Shown: positions 23,048-35,405, numbered from the stretch's first letter. The stretch: DNA of 64,000 nucleotides from Blasia pusilla (GCA_050084515.1 CM114273.1:25606001-25670000); one strand, 5' to 3'. Notes: generated from the sequence alone by a model not told the origin. Program-made: numbers and translations.

Positions 23048-23801
23048 TGGAGATATTTTGGTTCTTCTTGTCTCGTTGTTTGGATGCCATGAGTTAGCAT
23101 GGGATCATGCGTGTTTGTGTGTGTGTTCGGTGACAGCGATGTATGTTGTGTAGCGATGTGTATACGCACGACAAGTGTCACGTCTTTTAGGATAGATCGG
23201 TGGGATCTAATAGAGCGCCTTCATGAGTAGTGGAGGACATGCCCAGTAGGTCGAGGGTGACCTGCTGAGGCCCTTGGAAACCTGAGATAACAGGTTTCCC
23301 CTTCGTTTCGGCTCATTTGGAGCCATATTGAGGAACTTACTATTTTAGGTAAGTACCATTTTGAGTATATAATCGACTTACTATTTTTGGTAAGTGTCCC
23401 TTGACCTCCTACATCAGGTCAAGAGCCAAGGAGGTGACTTGGGAGAATAGGTTACCATGAAGAGAGCTTGGGAGAGGAGAGGGGTATATCTCAAGGAGAG
23501 AGAGCTTGAGAGCTCATTCTCTCTTTGTTGAACCTCTTGGCATGAGGCGGCGGAGCTATGGTACCTTGCCTTGTGAGTGTAACCCAAGCCTCTCATTAGG
23601 AGAGTGGGTTTGGTTTGACATGAGAGAGAGTGCACACCTTTGAGAGCTATGGTGTGAGATGGTGGAGAGAAAGATTGGATCTTACTTTATTGGAGATATT
23701 TTGGTTCTTCTTGTCTCGTTGTTTGGATGCCATGAGTTAGCATGGGATCATGCGTGTTTGTGTGTGTGTGTTTGGTGACAGCGATGTGTATGCGCACGAC
23801 A
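23048..23801 (+). repeat. 3' LTR of the DNMT/PHD gypsy family, copy B (754 bp)
   Basis: It starts with TGGAGATATT right after the polypurine tract and ends with GCACGACA (TG...CA). The first ~125 bp (23,048-23,174) are repeated directly at its end (23,691-23,802), so the LTR is bordered by subterminal direct repeats. The copy C LTR ends at the same GCACGACA word, which supports the boundary. The alternative is two incomplete LTRs in tandem. Confidence 0.65.
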
Positions 23802-24460
23802 ATACACTACAAAGCCACAATACCCACAACATTGCATGTCAACTATAAAGAGATTGCATAGGCTTTCCACCTAGACAGGAATTGATATGCAACAAGCCAA
23901 TGATAAGTCATTGGTTTGCATGATGATTTAAGTTTATCAATGAGTTAGCAACATGCCCTTGATCTACATCTTTGTGAACGACCCTTTTGTAGGATATAAT
24001 ACTTGCGACGGCTGAAGGATCGTCAGGTGGTTGTTCTCAAGGGAGGACGGTTATTAGTTGTTTGTATTTAATACCTGTTCTGAACAGTCATTACAATGCT
24101 TGATTCTATACTATAGTAAGGATGGAAGGAGGCTAAACCACTCAAGAATATGGAGCAACAACAATGGAAGCTACAACAATTGAAATGATGGTATAGTTTT
24201 GTAGATGACAATAACATGGTGTAGTGTATGTTGCGTGTTTGCTTAGGGGAACAATAGGTGTTGAGGGTCTTGAGATTGAACCCTAAGTCAGAGTAGAGAG
24301 GAAGATTAAGAAGTGTTGCGGGACCTGACACCAAAGTTGAACTGATAGCGGAGAAAGGATGCACAAGTTTTGGGGTGTTCCGAGACTACGTATTGTTGGG
24401 TCCAATGTGTATTAAGAGAGTGAGAAAAGCAAAAGGAACCCAATTATGGATGTCAATGAA
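23802..24460. repeat. Right flank of copy B shared with the left arm (flank, P, X)
   Basis: Bases 23,802-24,230 complete the 1,056-bp inverted arm. Bases 24,229-24,366 are the right copy of segment P, and 24,413-24,460 are block X, inverted relative to 13,210-13,257. Bases 24,367-24,412 have no counterpart on the left. The duplicated unit therefore extends well beyond the LTR. Confidence 0.7.
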
Positions 24461-25078
24461 ATCACAAATAGAATACAACGAGAGGATTTGTGTTTAGGAT
24501 TCCATCAATGTATTAACGGAAAGAAGAGGTCCAAAGATCCCAAAAATTTCAGCAGACCTCATTAAAAAAGAAAATAAAATGGAAATACAAGAGTTTAACA
24601 AATTTCATGTAAATTGCAATAAGAATGGAGTGAAAATGAAGTAAATATTGAACCATTTTCCATTGAAGTGTCTCGTGTCATGAGCACCCTTCACAAACAG
24701 TGAATTTCCTTATACATTTTCAAATCTCATCTTTACACACTGAAAATTTTAAATAGAATTTCATTAAATATATTTTATTTATAAATGAGGCGGGATAAGA
24801 TTGTAGAGAAAAGATGAGATGTGATTGGCCAGAGAACTCGTGCCAAATCTAGAATGTGTTTCTTCTTTAGAGGAAAACAAAGATGCACTTCGATAAAAAC
24901 GAGTGATGGAAAACCCATCGGAAGTACAAAAGAGGGGGACTCAAAGAGTCAAAACCTGAAGGCCACAACAGGACCAGAAAAGGAAGAAGGGGGCATTCCC
25001 CCTAACGATTTAAACTCACCAATAGCAGAGACAATATCAAGAACAACAAGAGAGCTATGACTACTACTAAGTGGGCCT
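24461..25078. other. No recognisable gene
   Basis: AT-rich stretch followed by a short open frame at 24,821-25,060 (79 residues, Lys/Ser/Thr-rich, no recognised domain). I do not regard it as a supported gene. Confidence 0.4.
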
Positions 25079-26245
25079 CTAGCGCGGCGTCTCCCACCTG
25101 AGCCCGCCGCAAAATCCCATTAGCCTGGGGCGCTGCAACGCTATGGAGACCCGCCGCCTACAATCAGAATCGCAGTAGCTAAGGACAACCCATTTCTCGA
25201 GTGGAGATGATGGGCGCAATCCGTGAAGGAACGAAGTCGAACCTCTCCCCCATAGCCCCATACATCTCTATGGCCAAGGGGATGAAGATGTGTCCTCGTG
25301 TAGTCGATTGTAGATATGTGTCTTCTTCCGCCGCCGCCGCCGCCGCTCCTTGTAGCATTCGCCCTTGGGCCACCACTTGGGCTCGTGACCGCCTCCCCGT
25401 AGGATCTGTGACTACCACGTCCGCCACAACCACCTCAGCCTCACGTGTCATGTAGAGATCGGCACGAATGAGGGAATCCCGCATGGAGTAGTGCCTCTCT
25501 CTGCACATGGAAGCCACTCTCCCGAGCAATCGAACATGATATCCCCGACCGCATCGTGAGTGGCTATCCTCTCACCCCCAATCGGCGTGCCAAATGCACA
25601 CCAAGTGGATCCAGGCTCGGCGACACTCGCGGTGTGTCGAACCAACCACCGATGGTTGGGGAGGCCAAGCGGAACCGCATCGCTGTGGTATAGGTAAGTG
25701 GTGCGATACGGAAAGCCTGGAGAAGGGGCCGCGCCCCTACCCATGAGCCTGCCCCCTTTCCGGAGCAAGAGCGAATACGGGCCCTAACCTCCATGGTGAT
25801 ATTCCCGTCAGACATAGTGCCTCTAAAAACTGCCTCAAAGTGGGCTTCCATCAAGGAAGATTGGAGCCCAGACTGACCGGAGGTAACTAAGGAGGAGAAA
25901 GTGGGGAGAACGGCTCTGGCCTCAACTCGAAGGGAATCTCTACAAGCTGTGAGTGAAGACTGAAGTGGGAAAGAGCCATCCTCGACCTGGGAGACGTAGT
26001 GTAGAAGGAGCGGTCTATCTCTAACAAAAAATCGGGAGCAAAGGAGGGGTGCCACTGTGGCCCAACTCCCTAAAAAAGCGGAGGGCGCCACTAACTCGGT
26101 CGAGAGAAGACCTACTCCACCAAAAGGGAAAAAGGGGAACGGCGCGGGCCATTTGAAACACGTGTCGCGTGGACGGATTCTCGGAATGTTAAGGCTCGCG
26201 CGTGACTCGCACTTTCGCAGTATGCGCCCCAAGACATCGCAGTAG
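25079..26245 (-). pseudogene. LINE-type reverse transcriptase C-terminal fragment
   Basis: Three minus-strand frames join in order. 26,232-25,564 carries FGGVGLLSTELVAPSAFLGS and GAGSWVGARPLLQAF. 25,768-25,448 carries CAFGTPIGGERIATHDAV. 25,529-25,179 carries MRDSLIRADLY, EAEVVVADVVVTDP, an Ala-rich run and GHIFIPLAIEMYGAMGE. This succession (LGS box, GAG-W box, C-x-G ... HD-AV-x-D, RADL, FxPLAxE) is the C-terminal signature of a widespread non-LTR/LINE-like RT family in plants and algae. The RT palm domain is absent, and the fragment ends abruptly near 26,245. Two frameshifts make it a pseudogene. The family assignment is from memory of its motif order. Confidence 0.6.
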
Positions 26246-26265
26246 TGTTGTCCTTGCTGTTACCC

Positions 26266-26381
26266 CCATCCGACCATCTATATTTGCGGACTCGGAGGGT
26301 CCGAACCTGGCGTAAGGGAACAGCTGTTCTCTTACGACAGGTTCCGACCGTCCGAGTCCGCAAATTTAGATGGTCGGATGG
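26266..26381. repeat. 116-bp near-perfect palindrome without spacer
   Basis: The two 58-base arms meet at 26,323/26,324 and pair at 53 of 58 positions. The centre reads GAACAGCTGTTC. It lies between the LINE fragment and the start of the MscS-like gene, about 125 bp upstream of the proposed ATG. It could be a small foldback transposon, a hairpin-RNA source in the 5' region of the gene, or a cruciform-forming site. No target duplication was recognised. Confidence 0.85.
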
Positions 26382-26505
26382 CAGGAGAACGCGATAGCTG
26401 GAGCTTCGGAGGGCAGGAAATCGGGGAGATGTGGAGGTTTGAATTGTCCTGAGGTTGCGGAGAGAGGTTGGGTTGAGGCGGGTGAAGTGGAGGAGGAGCG
26501 GCGAG

Positions 26506-29500
26506 ATGGAAGCGATTTTTGTGGTTGGCCGTAGTTCGAATTATTTGGCGCCAGGAATGATTGTTGCAGATGGAGGGAAGCTTCGTGCCGTTGCGGCTCC
26601 CCGATTTTGCACAAGTAAAGTGAGTAAACGTGGAACCAGGCACCAGTCGATCGTGTCACTTTGATGTCGAAGTTGAACATTTTGTATCCAATTTCGGATA
26701 CTTCACTGAGGTTTGGTGTGCCGTTCTGGAGATTCGTGATGGATGCCAGGGGAATTAGTGCCTGATATCTGAGAGAATGGTGATGAGTGCTTGTCTTTGT
26801 GGCCGATGGTCGCTACACGCGATTTCTCCGGTCCTAGACATGAGGGATCGAATAGAGGATTTGATTTCGTTCGATTGCAGGTTTTCACCAATTTTTCCGG
26901 ACAGCAGCTTCGACGCAGTGCAAGAAATCACTTTTTTTCATACCGGAGGAATCGATCATATGTTGGAAGAGCAAGAGCACACTCCCCTGGTGGGCTCCCG
27001 CCTTCGGGAAATCCAGGACCTCACTCCCAAACGGAAATTTTGGATGATATGTCCAGCTTCATAATTAAGAAAGTCGGCACTGTACTTGCTCCTTACTTTC
27101 CCAAGACTTACGATCCTCTCGACTGGCTCCCCGAATCTCTTCACCACAAGCTGCACAATTCTGAAGTCGCCGTAAGTTGACCATCGGAAGTCTTTACGAT
27201 AATGCGATTTTACGCTCTCCAATATTATGTCTGTCTACATTCTTTGGCAGTTCCTCTTGCAGTGTTTGCTCATGATCGCTCATGATTTTTGTGGTTCTTG
27301 GGAGGATTCTCTCAGCCTCATGTCGTCCTTATTTGAGGATCTTAAATGTGTCCACTCTCCCTGCTCGAGAGCCATTTCCCATTTGAATAACGTTTGAAGC
27401 AGCTTAGCTTGTCTCTTTTCTATTTGATTCCCCAACTTCACACTTCAAAGTGAATTTACTTGACGGGTTTTCGAAAATTAGTTCCGACCTTAATCTGCAT
27501 TTCAAGCCGAGAACGGACACTGGGACGTATTCCTGGGGGTTGTGCATCCTCTGTGGTACCGTTTTGCAGAGCACACTAATATGTCAAGCTGACAATTTTC
27601 GTGAATGAGGAACAGTGTCTCTGTTAGATGCCTTACTTATGGAAAAAGTCAGCGCTGCGATGTTCCTTCACGCTCGTACGTCGCCATGTTACAGTGCTCT
27701 TCTTGATTCTCAAAGCAGACTAACCAACCAGGTCCTGAGAGTCTCCTGATGCCATTAGAAATGTGACACCCTTAGTATATTATTCGTCGGGGATGTTATT
27801 TTCCAGCGGGCTTATCAATCTTTTTGACGTCGCCCTGTACGTAGGCTTGATCTGAGAGATATATACCTCTAATAGTGTCAAGATGTCTATTCCACGTCAA
27901 GGGGATTTGCTGAAACAGATTTTGAGATGTTTTGTCGAGAACAGAATTCTCAATTAGCCACCCATTCTTTGAACAAACTAGGAAGGTGCAAAAAGTGTTT
28001 AAGAGTTACCTCATAATTGGTGAAAGGAAGAGATTAATGATCCTAGCCTAAATTGGTATAAATTGATGATTAATGATGCCGCGCATAAATTCAAAACTTT
28101 TTTTCTTGCTGCCCGTAGCATGTGAAATATTTTTTTGCTGCCCAGTTGCCACTAAATATTTTTTTCTGCCCAGTTGCCATGTGTCAAGTAAAAAGGTGTT
28201 TGTAAATCAAGAAGGCACTCTCCCATAATAATATAGATTTTACCATTTTTCGTGCAGGCCATGCTGTTTACGAGGGAAGCTCTACATTTTGGACTTTTCT
28301 ACTTTCTCTTCGTCAAAACCAACAGTGTTTGCAAATGGTTTAACTGGTATAAGACGAGTAGTAGACCAGGAAGTTCTTTTAAACGCCTGTATTCTGTTTA
28401 TAGAAAACAACTCTTGAATGTAAAGATTTGAGGATTGCCATACTAGATTCCGTTCTTTTATCTTTGTAATTTTTTTGGTGACTTGACAAACTGGTCAGTG
28501 ACTTTATCCTTGTGTTTGTCAGGCTCTACCGGAGGAATTTACTGGGTGATGTAGAGGTAACAGAGGAAGAATATCAGGATTCAAGTTTTCGCTGCCTGAA
28601 AGCCCCTCTGCAGTTTCTTATTGTGAGTTGGGCTGTGACTCGAATGTGAGTAAAATTCCAAGCTTTTATGCAAAGGAGTTGAGATTGTATGGCAGTAGGA
28701 TTTGGTTTATCTGTTTAATGTTCCACTAGGGTTTACTTGAACACCTTTATTGTGTTCAAAGATTGACGAGTGACTGCTATACCTGAGTGGGGATGCCTCG
28801 CACTATCTTATAACATCATGACTAGTGGGATTCGTTTTCATTAATGACCAAAAGCTGAGTTACATTCATACTGAAAGCAAGGCAAACGTTAACAATGTTC
28901 TGCAATGGTAAAGTTGTCATTCGATGGTTCTTTCTGTCAACAGTCAACAATTCCAACTTTTAATCCTATCTGGTGGGTGTAGTGTGCATGTTGTTGCCCC
29001 GCTGCTGAGAATAAAAATTCGCAATGGGCTGATTGGTGATGCACGGGCAATTGCAATGGTAGTTGCTGTGAGTTGGTTTCTTTCAAAATGGAAGCAGCTG
29101 TATGTGGCTCATCTGGTTGCCACTTACCACCTTGATGCTGTAAGTTTGGTTCCCACTCAAATGGGATTTGTGATCATTTGAACCTCCAATCTGACATAAG
29201 ACGATAGATACTATAAAAAACGTCCTTTGTAAGGCAGGATATATGAGTCATGACAAATATCTTGAGTTGTGAAAAAAAGTGCCCTTAAATGGATTCACAG
29301 TATCATTAGATGAATGGTAAAGCTGAAGAAAGTGTCGAGTCTAACTTGAGAATCCGAAAGGCACTTCACATATTTATTGTGAAGCCAGAAGATTGCAAAG
29401 AAATTTGACTTCTGAATTTGTAATGTTTTGTTGCAGCCTCGAATAATTGCCTTTGACAAGGTACTGTCATTGCTCTTGTACTTTCTAGCAGCATCTTGCA

Positions 29501-32005
29501 TTGGGGAAGTGACAGGATTTGCACTCCGCTCCCTTCTGGCTGTTGGTGGTTTCTCGGGTAATAAGCTGAGCATCTGGAGTCTGAGGTTACAAATGCTTTG
29601 GATTGGTGCATCTCAATGTGCATTCTTAAAGCACAGGATTCAGTATTTCTCATAGCAAAGAAAATTTACTATCAAGGTGACGTAGAAATTTGCTGAAAAT
29701 ATCCATATAGCATACGAGCATTAATCACTGATCTTTCAATGGTTTTTGAATGCCTAACCCAGAAAAATGCCTCAATACTTCTCGAAGAGGCCTAGCTGTG
29801 GATTTAGATTAAAATGTACATTGCTACTTTTGGGAAACAGGAGTTGCATTAGGTCTTGCTGCGAAGGAGATTGTCAGCAACTTTTTTGGAGGTGCTGTAC
29901 TGTTTATTACTCGCCCTTTCGTTATTGGAGAACGAATACAGGTACATAAAAGTAATACGTTATTTCTTTGATCCTTCATTTTCTGTTGGCAGCGTTTCAG
30001 CTGCAGCATGTTCAAATAAAGAAGGTTAATGGATTCTTCATGGAGAAGGCGATCACTTACTTCATAGATACATGCCCAACATGACGCTAAATCTTATAAT
30101 GCAGATTTATTGATATCTATATATACAGGTCTTTGTCTGCCCATGAGTATGCATTGCCTTTATAAGGGTTTCTAAATGTTCGGATCTCTCTGTGGAGTGT
30201 CTTTAAAACAAAGAAGTAGAGTCTGATCCTAGAATCTTTGTGTTGCCAACCTGGAGCGATTCATGCCTTCTGAATTTGTTCCTAAAAACCCTTTTTTTGT
30301 TTCTTTTGGGTATTTTCTTCATGCACCCTCTATTTTTGTCTGGTTTCCATCCATCATTTTGCTAAAATAGTGCACTCAAAAACTCCCTTAAAGTCAGCTG
30401 GAAAAGCCGGACTAACTCAGTATGTGAGATAGTCCTGACTGTTGAGATCCACTCCATCTTGTCTCCATCTCCCACTCAAGTTTGCAAGGGCCGTCAAAAG
30501 TTGGAACTCAGTACCATGACCTCAGTAGATGTACATATTCATCTGCGATCCTTCCTTTTGGTTTGCAGGCAGGAAGCTTCTCTGGATATGTGCAAGATAT
30601 TGGTTTTCTACAAACAAAGATTCTTAGTTTGGAGCGAGTTCCAATGATTGTACCCAACCAAAACTTCACCAACGAGGTAAATTCGATACTGTTTCAGTTG
30701 CCCTGGTGGAGATTCATCTCAAGAGCTTATAGTGCCCTCCCTTGTCCTCCTTTTTGTTTGGAAACATTTTGTTGAGTCTACCTATCTAATTGAGGGGAAG
30801 AATGAATGCAGGTGATAACCAATTACTCGAGAGCAGACAACAAACTACTGGATATAATTTTCCCTATCCGCATCCAGGATATTTTCCTTGTGGACCGAAT
30901 TGCTAACAATGTGGTGCAGTATCTGAAGACGCATCCAGATGTAGATCCCGTAAAGTCTACTCCTCTCTGCTTCTTGAAGACCGTGCATGAGGAGTTTCTA
31001 CAACTTGCTGTCAGATGCATCGTTCGACCATCGGTAAGGATCTATGTTAGTCTCCTATCCTTTTCTGGTATGAGTCTAGTGCCATATGCTTGGTGCGAAT
31101 GTCGTCCGTTCGGATGTTTTAGCTGATGATGCATGTTTCCTCCAAATCTTCTAGCTCTTAGTTTCCCTGTCTTCCTTTGGCACACTCTCCTTTGACCAGG
31201 TCTTCTCTCTGATTTGATTCTCACTGCAACTACTGTTGCAGCTGAATTCACGTGTATGAATGATTGCCCCCTTTGTACTCGTGGAAGTACCCTTTGGTGC
31301 TATAGGATTTTGTTCTTTCTATTTTGAGGAAACAACTGAATGGTTGTCTTGGATTGAATATTCCTGGCTTACTTTGGACTGGAATTTTTGACATTAAGGA
31401 GGAAACAGTGAATACATGTACGCCTGGTTGTCATCCCCATACTTCTTCTTAGTCCAGTTCAGGACGTTCCATCAGATTCATTCCTTTTAACATTTTCAAT
31501 GTGGACCCTTCCAAATGCTCTCTTATTCTCTTTTACGACAGGCACTACTTAATGAGTACAGTCCCTTATTCTCTTTTCAATCGCTACGAATTTCTAAGAA
31601 AGGTTGGAGTTGAATGAAATCCAGCCAAGTCTTGTTGTGGCATATCTGTCACAGGCTCTGCTCCCCTCAATGCAATTCAGTATATTCCAGTGAATTAATT
31701 CTTGTCAGTTTCTTGATTGGGGACCCTCCCATTTGAATGGCCTAGGGTGGACATCTGGGCTCTTGGGATTAACCTCTAATGTATCTTACTTAGGCTAGTC
31801 CGGTTGGGTGTATCCCATCACTCGCTTGGACTTGTTCTTATTTACTTACTCCATGTTCATATATTCACAGGGAGGATCGGAGTTCTACAGAGTACAGCAG
31901 GCTATTGTGATGCGTGTTGTAGAGATTATAGTTAACGAGGGGGCATTTTTGGGCAGCAGTGCTCCTTTTGATGCTTCAGTTCCTGGACGAATTGATTCTG
32001 CATAA
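26506..32005 (+). CDS. MscS-like mechanosensitive ion channel, 10 exons
   Basis: Exons by splice-site and phase matching: 26,506-26,619; 26,881-27,171; 28,258-28,346; 28,523-28,645; 28,983-29,139; 29,437-29,557; 29,841-29,941; 30,569-30,676; 30,812-31,033; 31,871-32,005. All introns are GT-AG, and the spliced product is 486 aa. The N-terminus (residues 1-135) is rich in Ser and Arg and poor in acidic residues, like an organelle transit peptide. Hydrophobic helices follow (APLQFLIVSWAVTR, AIAMVVAVSWFLS, VLSLLLYFLAASCIG). The pore helix and beta domain are conserved (VGGFSGVALGLAAKE, NFFGGAVLFITRPFVIGERI, AGSFSGYVQDIGFLQTKI, VPNQNFTNE), matching bacterial MscS and the organellar MSL1-3 class of plants. 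Such channels open under membrane tension to relieve osmotic stress. First-exon choice is the least certain part. Confidence 0.85.
28107..28180 (+). repeat. Short tandem repeat inside intron 2 of the channel gene
   Basis: Two to three imperfect ~30-base units built on ATTTTTTT-CTGCCCAGTTGCCA follow one another shortly before exon 3. They have no coding meaning. Confidence 0.5.
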
Positions 32006-33989
32006 GCCCTGATGCCTACTGCTACAGTACCTTGTGCAATTCAATCCATGTAAAGGTTAGTAATTTATTGTGAATATATATGTGCCACTGTGCCCAGGAG
32101 AAGTGGTCTGAATGTCCCTGGTGCTTCAGTGCACATAGATGAGTTGACAATTCTAGGTCAATGTACAATATTTCCACTGGAATGGAAAGGAGGTTTTGTT
32201 TTGCGTGGGAATTGAAGGCACAACGAATAAGTGATAAACCTTGTATTTCCTAGTGGGCTCGGAGATGAGCTTGTCTGCAATGAAACTCGTGCAAGGATGT
32301 TCAAGCCTAAATTGTGACCCTACTCACCATCAACGGGCCATCATGGCCATCTTCATGTGCAACTCTTCTATCCCTTGATAACGAGTGTAGCTTGTGAAAT
32401 GCAAATTCCAAAAGACTTTCGGGTTGTACTTCACACGTCTAGTGAGCTGCGTTTTTATGCTAGCCGATGACTGTTAATAGTTGCGACCTCGCTCTTTGAG
32501 TAAGCGCTTCCATATCATGGCGAAGAGGTATAAACTCCACGGAAAGGATGCGGTAGGTGTTTGTGCATCGCACGGACACGAATGATGGATAACTTAAATC
32601 ATACACATTATCTCAAATCTTAATATAATTTATCTCAATTAAGGACTTATATCAAGACCTGATAAAAACCGTCAATATCATAATGAAAATGGTTTGAAAG
32701 TGTAAAAAATATCAATATAACTCTTCTTTGCCTTCGATAGAGAATAACTTCCTTAACTAAGAAATGTGTTTGACGCGTCGAACGTTTTCTCCATGTGGCC
32801 GTGAGCCAAACGCCTCAATCGCAACGGCCAGTTAAGTAAATGCATGTGTTATTCTCCACGTTTTGGAATAAGGAAACGATTCTTAGTAGCGTGGGTGTAT
32901 GTCGTGCGCGTTTTGGTATCAAGGACACGATAGTCAACAGCAGCTACGTAAGAGATAAAGCTACATGAGACACGCTTCTCGATTCATGCTTGGATCCTGA
33001 ACTGACGAAAGTCACCATAAAAGACATAGTCCTAGATCCATGCTTGATTCATGATCTCCCAATCTTGAAGGGAAAGAAAGAGCTCGGTGAAATCTTTACA
33101 AAGGACAGGCCTCTAGATCCGCGAGTGAATATTCAGTTTCCCGGGCTAAAGCCACCCCTCCCTGAACAAGACAACACTCCGGATCCACATGAATCTTGAA
33201 CTTTGCAACGGCCCGGATGAGTTAACTCTAGGCAAGAAGACAAGCACGTGAATCTTCTACTTTGCGACGGCCCCGATGAGTTCAATCCACGGACGAAGAC
33301 CAGCCCCTAGATCCATCCATGCGTGAATCTTGGAGTTTCCAACCCCGACCGATGTCTTATATTAAACAAGATTCTAGATCTTTGTGTGAGAGAGACCACT
33401 ACGCAACCCTATAAAGGTTCCACGTAACTTGTCCAAACGTTTCCCATCACGATGCTATTTTCGTTTTAACCCCTGAATTATTCTTGACGTATGTCTAATG
33501 CCCGGTATAGTTGCAACTTTTCTCTTTGGGAATAAGGGGACCCATTTGGGTGTGCGTGTGCTTTAACATTCCATTTATGTTCACTAACTACTTATGTCAT
33601 ATCGCTTTGGCATCTATACTATTATTATTGGCAATAGGAGCCTTTCTCAAATGGCGCTAGTTGTAGAGGTCGTTGAGAATTCACAAGTATCTTTTCTAAC
33701 TTAGGAATGTATTTGAACTTATGATGTATTATATTTATCACATAAAATAATTTTTTAACAAATTAGTTTTAGGAACCCATGTACATAAATAATATATATA
33801 ATTACTTTTATTTATAAGTACTATGCGAGGGACGGTCCTTCACGGGTCCTAACTAGTTATTATTATAATATCATTGCTATGACGCTATAAAGTGATGCAT
33901 TTGGGAAATGGACAGGTGAGGACATGGCCGAATTTGGATAGTGGACATCTTTGCAACTACACCAACTACTTTATTATGTCATGTACTAA
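32006..33989. other. 3' flank of the channel gene; no recognised gene
   Basis: This is presumably the 3' UTR of the MscS-like gene followed by intergenic DNA. An open stretch at 32,990-33,199 (69 residues, Pro/Asp/Lys-rich) has no recognised domain. It runs into two ~60-bp imperfect tandem units (33,191-33,250 and 33,251-33,307, sharing AATCTT, ACTTTGC and GATGAGTT). No gene is supported. Confidence 0.45.
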
Positions 33990-34230
33990 AAGGATAGCAC
34001 AACCGGTATCGTGCCAAACTATGTGGGTGCTATTCAACCAGAGAATCGAAGCATATAATATCATAACACCTAGAAAAATTCAAATAATATGCCGAAATCC
34101 TGTTCATGACTCTAAAACTCCTTTGGGGCATTTTTCAATTCAAATGATGAGAACCACCAAAGGTATAAAAAATCCTTCACATGAGAGACTATATCCCAAA
34201 ATATCACCTTTTACTTGTCGCTCAATCTAG
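33990..34230 (-). pseudogene. Old RT relic of the DNMT/PHD gypsy family
   Basis: This plus-strand sequence (complement of RT) follows 59,290-59,500 base for base with many transitions, covering the region of YIDD and FLPFGLKNAP. Examples are CCTGTTCATGACTCTAAAAC against CCTATCCATGACCCTCTGAA, and AAATGATGAGAACCACCA against AAATGGTAAGAACCGCCA. The excess of C-to-T and G-to-A changes is what long-methylated transposon DNA shows. Confidence 0.65.
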
Positions 34231-34873
34231 TCAGTAGCCGACTGTATTTGGCTAAGGGATCTAATGAATCTAAGACCTTTCTATGCCAAAGGCCTCGCGC
34301 CTATTTATCCTCGGGTTAAGCTATGGAGGGTGAATCCTTTGAACCTTCAGGATAACCTAATCATGCATGCTAAATTGAACAAAAACTCTTGTATTTCCTT
34401 AGGAATTGAAGTATCCAACTCTACTCTCTTCTTGTGGACTTTGGTCTAATCTACGGCTCTCAAGTCTTCATCTCGTTGCTGCTGTTACGCGTGACGAGAT
34501 GTGTGTGTACTGGTCAGCATTAGGAGGGTAAGTAGTATTAATAAGCAACGGCGGAGCTAAAAAGATGGATGGGAGAGGAAGGAGAGTTGTTGAGAGAAGA
34601 AGATGCGGACAACTGGCAAGCACAATAGGTGCGTGCAAAGGAGCCACTGCGATATCTCCGCCGTCCGTTTCTCGATAGCACTCTTGCACGTGGCCATCGT
34701 TCATGCATTGCTCGTGCCTTGATCCTGCCACGTGTATGGGCGGATAATAGACCTATTATTAGCAGTAGAGGGTACAAAAATTTATCGATACATACATAAT
34801 GTGTAATATAATCCAAACATATTTAATTTCTCCTAGTCCATAATTGCATCTAATATTGATCATGGGTTTGGGC

Positions 34874-35208
34874 CAAGGATGCATGTGGACAAAGTCCATG
34901 TCTGCGACTCTACAACATGTCCATGGACTTACGTCCGTCCCATGGAAGGACTTGTCCATGTGGGTCCCACTCTCCCCTTCTTTCTCATTGCCCCCACTTA
35001 CCTTCTTGTTCCATACTCTTTTGTTTCTTCTTCCCTTCACCTCCACTCACTCACTCCCTCCTTACTGCCCCACTCGCCCTTGCCCTACCTTCCATCATGA
35101 ATTATAAGTGTGGGTCCTACCTCTCGTTATCCATGTCTGTGGATATCTCCAGACTTGTTCGTCCATGCCTGATCTAGGGACGGACTTGTCAGTTTTTGTG
35201 CAACTATG
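34874..35208. mobile_element. hAT-type MITE, copy 1 (335 bp)
   Basis: The element is flanked by an 8-bp direct duplication GTTTGGGC (34,866-34,873 and 35,209-35,216), the target-site size of hAT transposons. The ends are related inverted repeats (CAAGGATGCATGTGG at the left; complement of the right end CATAGTTGCACAAAA), followed by subterminal GGACTTGTCC/GTCCATG words. It has no coding capacity. The neighbouring copy at 35,224-35,405 has matching ends. Confidence 0.65.
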
Positions 35209-35223
35209 GTTTGGGCTAGTGAT

Positions 35224-35405
35224 AAGGTTGCACACGGAAAAAGTCCATGTTAGTGCGGGCCCAGATACCTGTGGCCCGCACCTGAGCCCACCGAGCCCGT
35301 TGCGTAGAGCCAGGCTGGCCGAGTCCATTTTATGGCCTACTCATGCATGACTCGGGCGGCATGTCTTTCCCATGGATGGACTTGTCTGTTTCCGTGCAAC
35401 CTTGA
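35224..35405. mobile_element. hAT-type MITE, copy 2 (182 bp)
   Basis: It is flanked by an 8-bp duplication CTAGTGAT (35,216-35,223 and 35,406-35,413). Terminal inverted repeats are AAGGTTGCACACGGAAA at the left and TTTCCGTGCAACCTT near the right end. Its left target duplication shares base 35,216 with the right duplication of copy 1, so the two insertions are back to back. Confidence 0.7.

Noticed and set aside
28346-28425. Longer exon 3 of the channel gene ending at a GTAAAG donor (28,420)
   Set aside because: It would put exon 4 in a frame with an early stop; the donor at 28,347 restores a Trp codon across the junction and an open frame.
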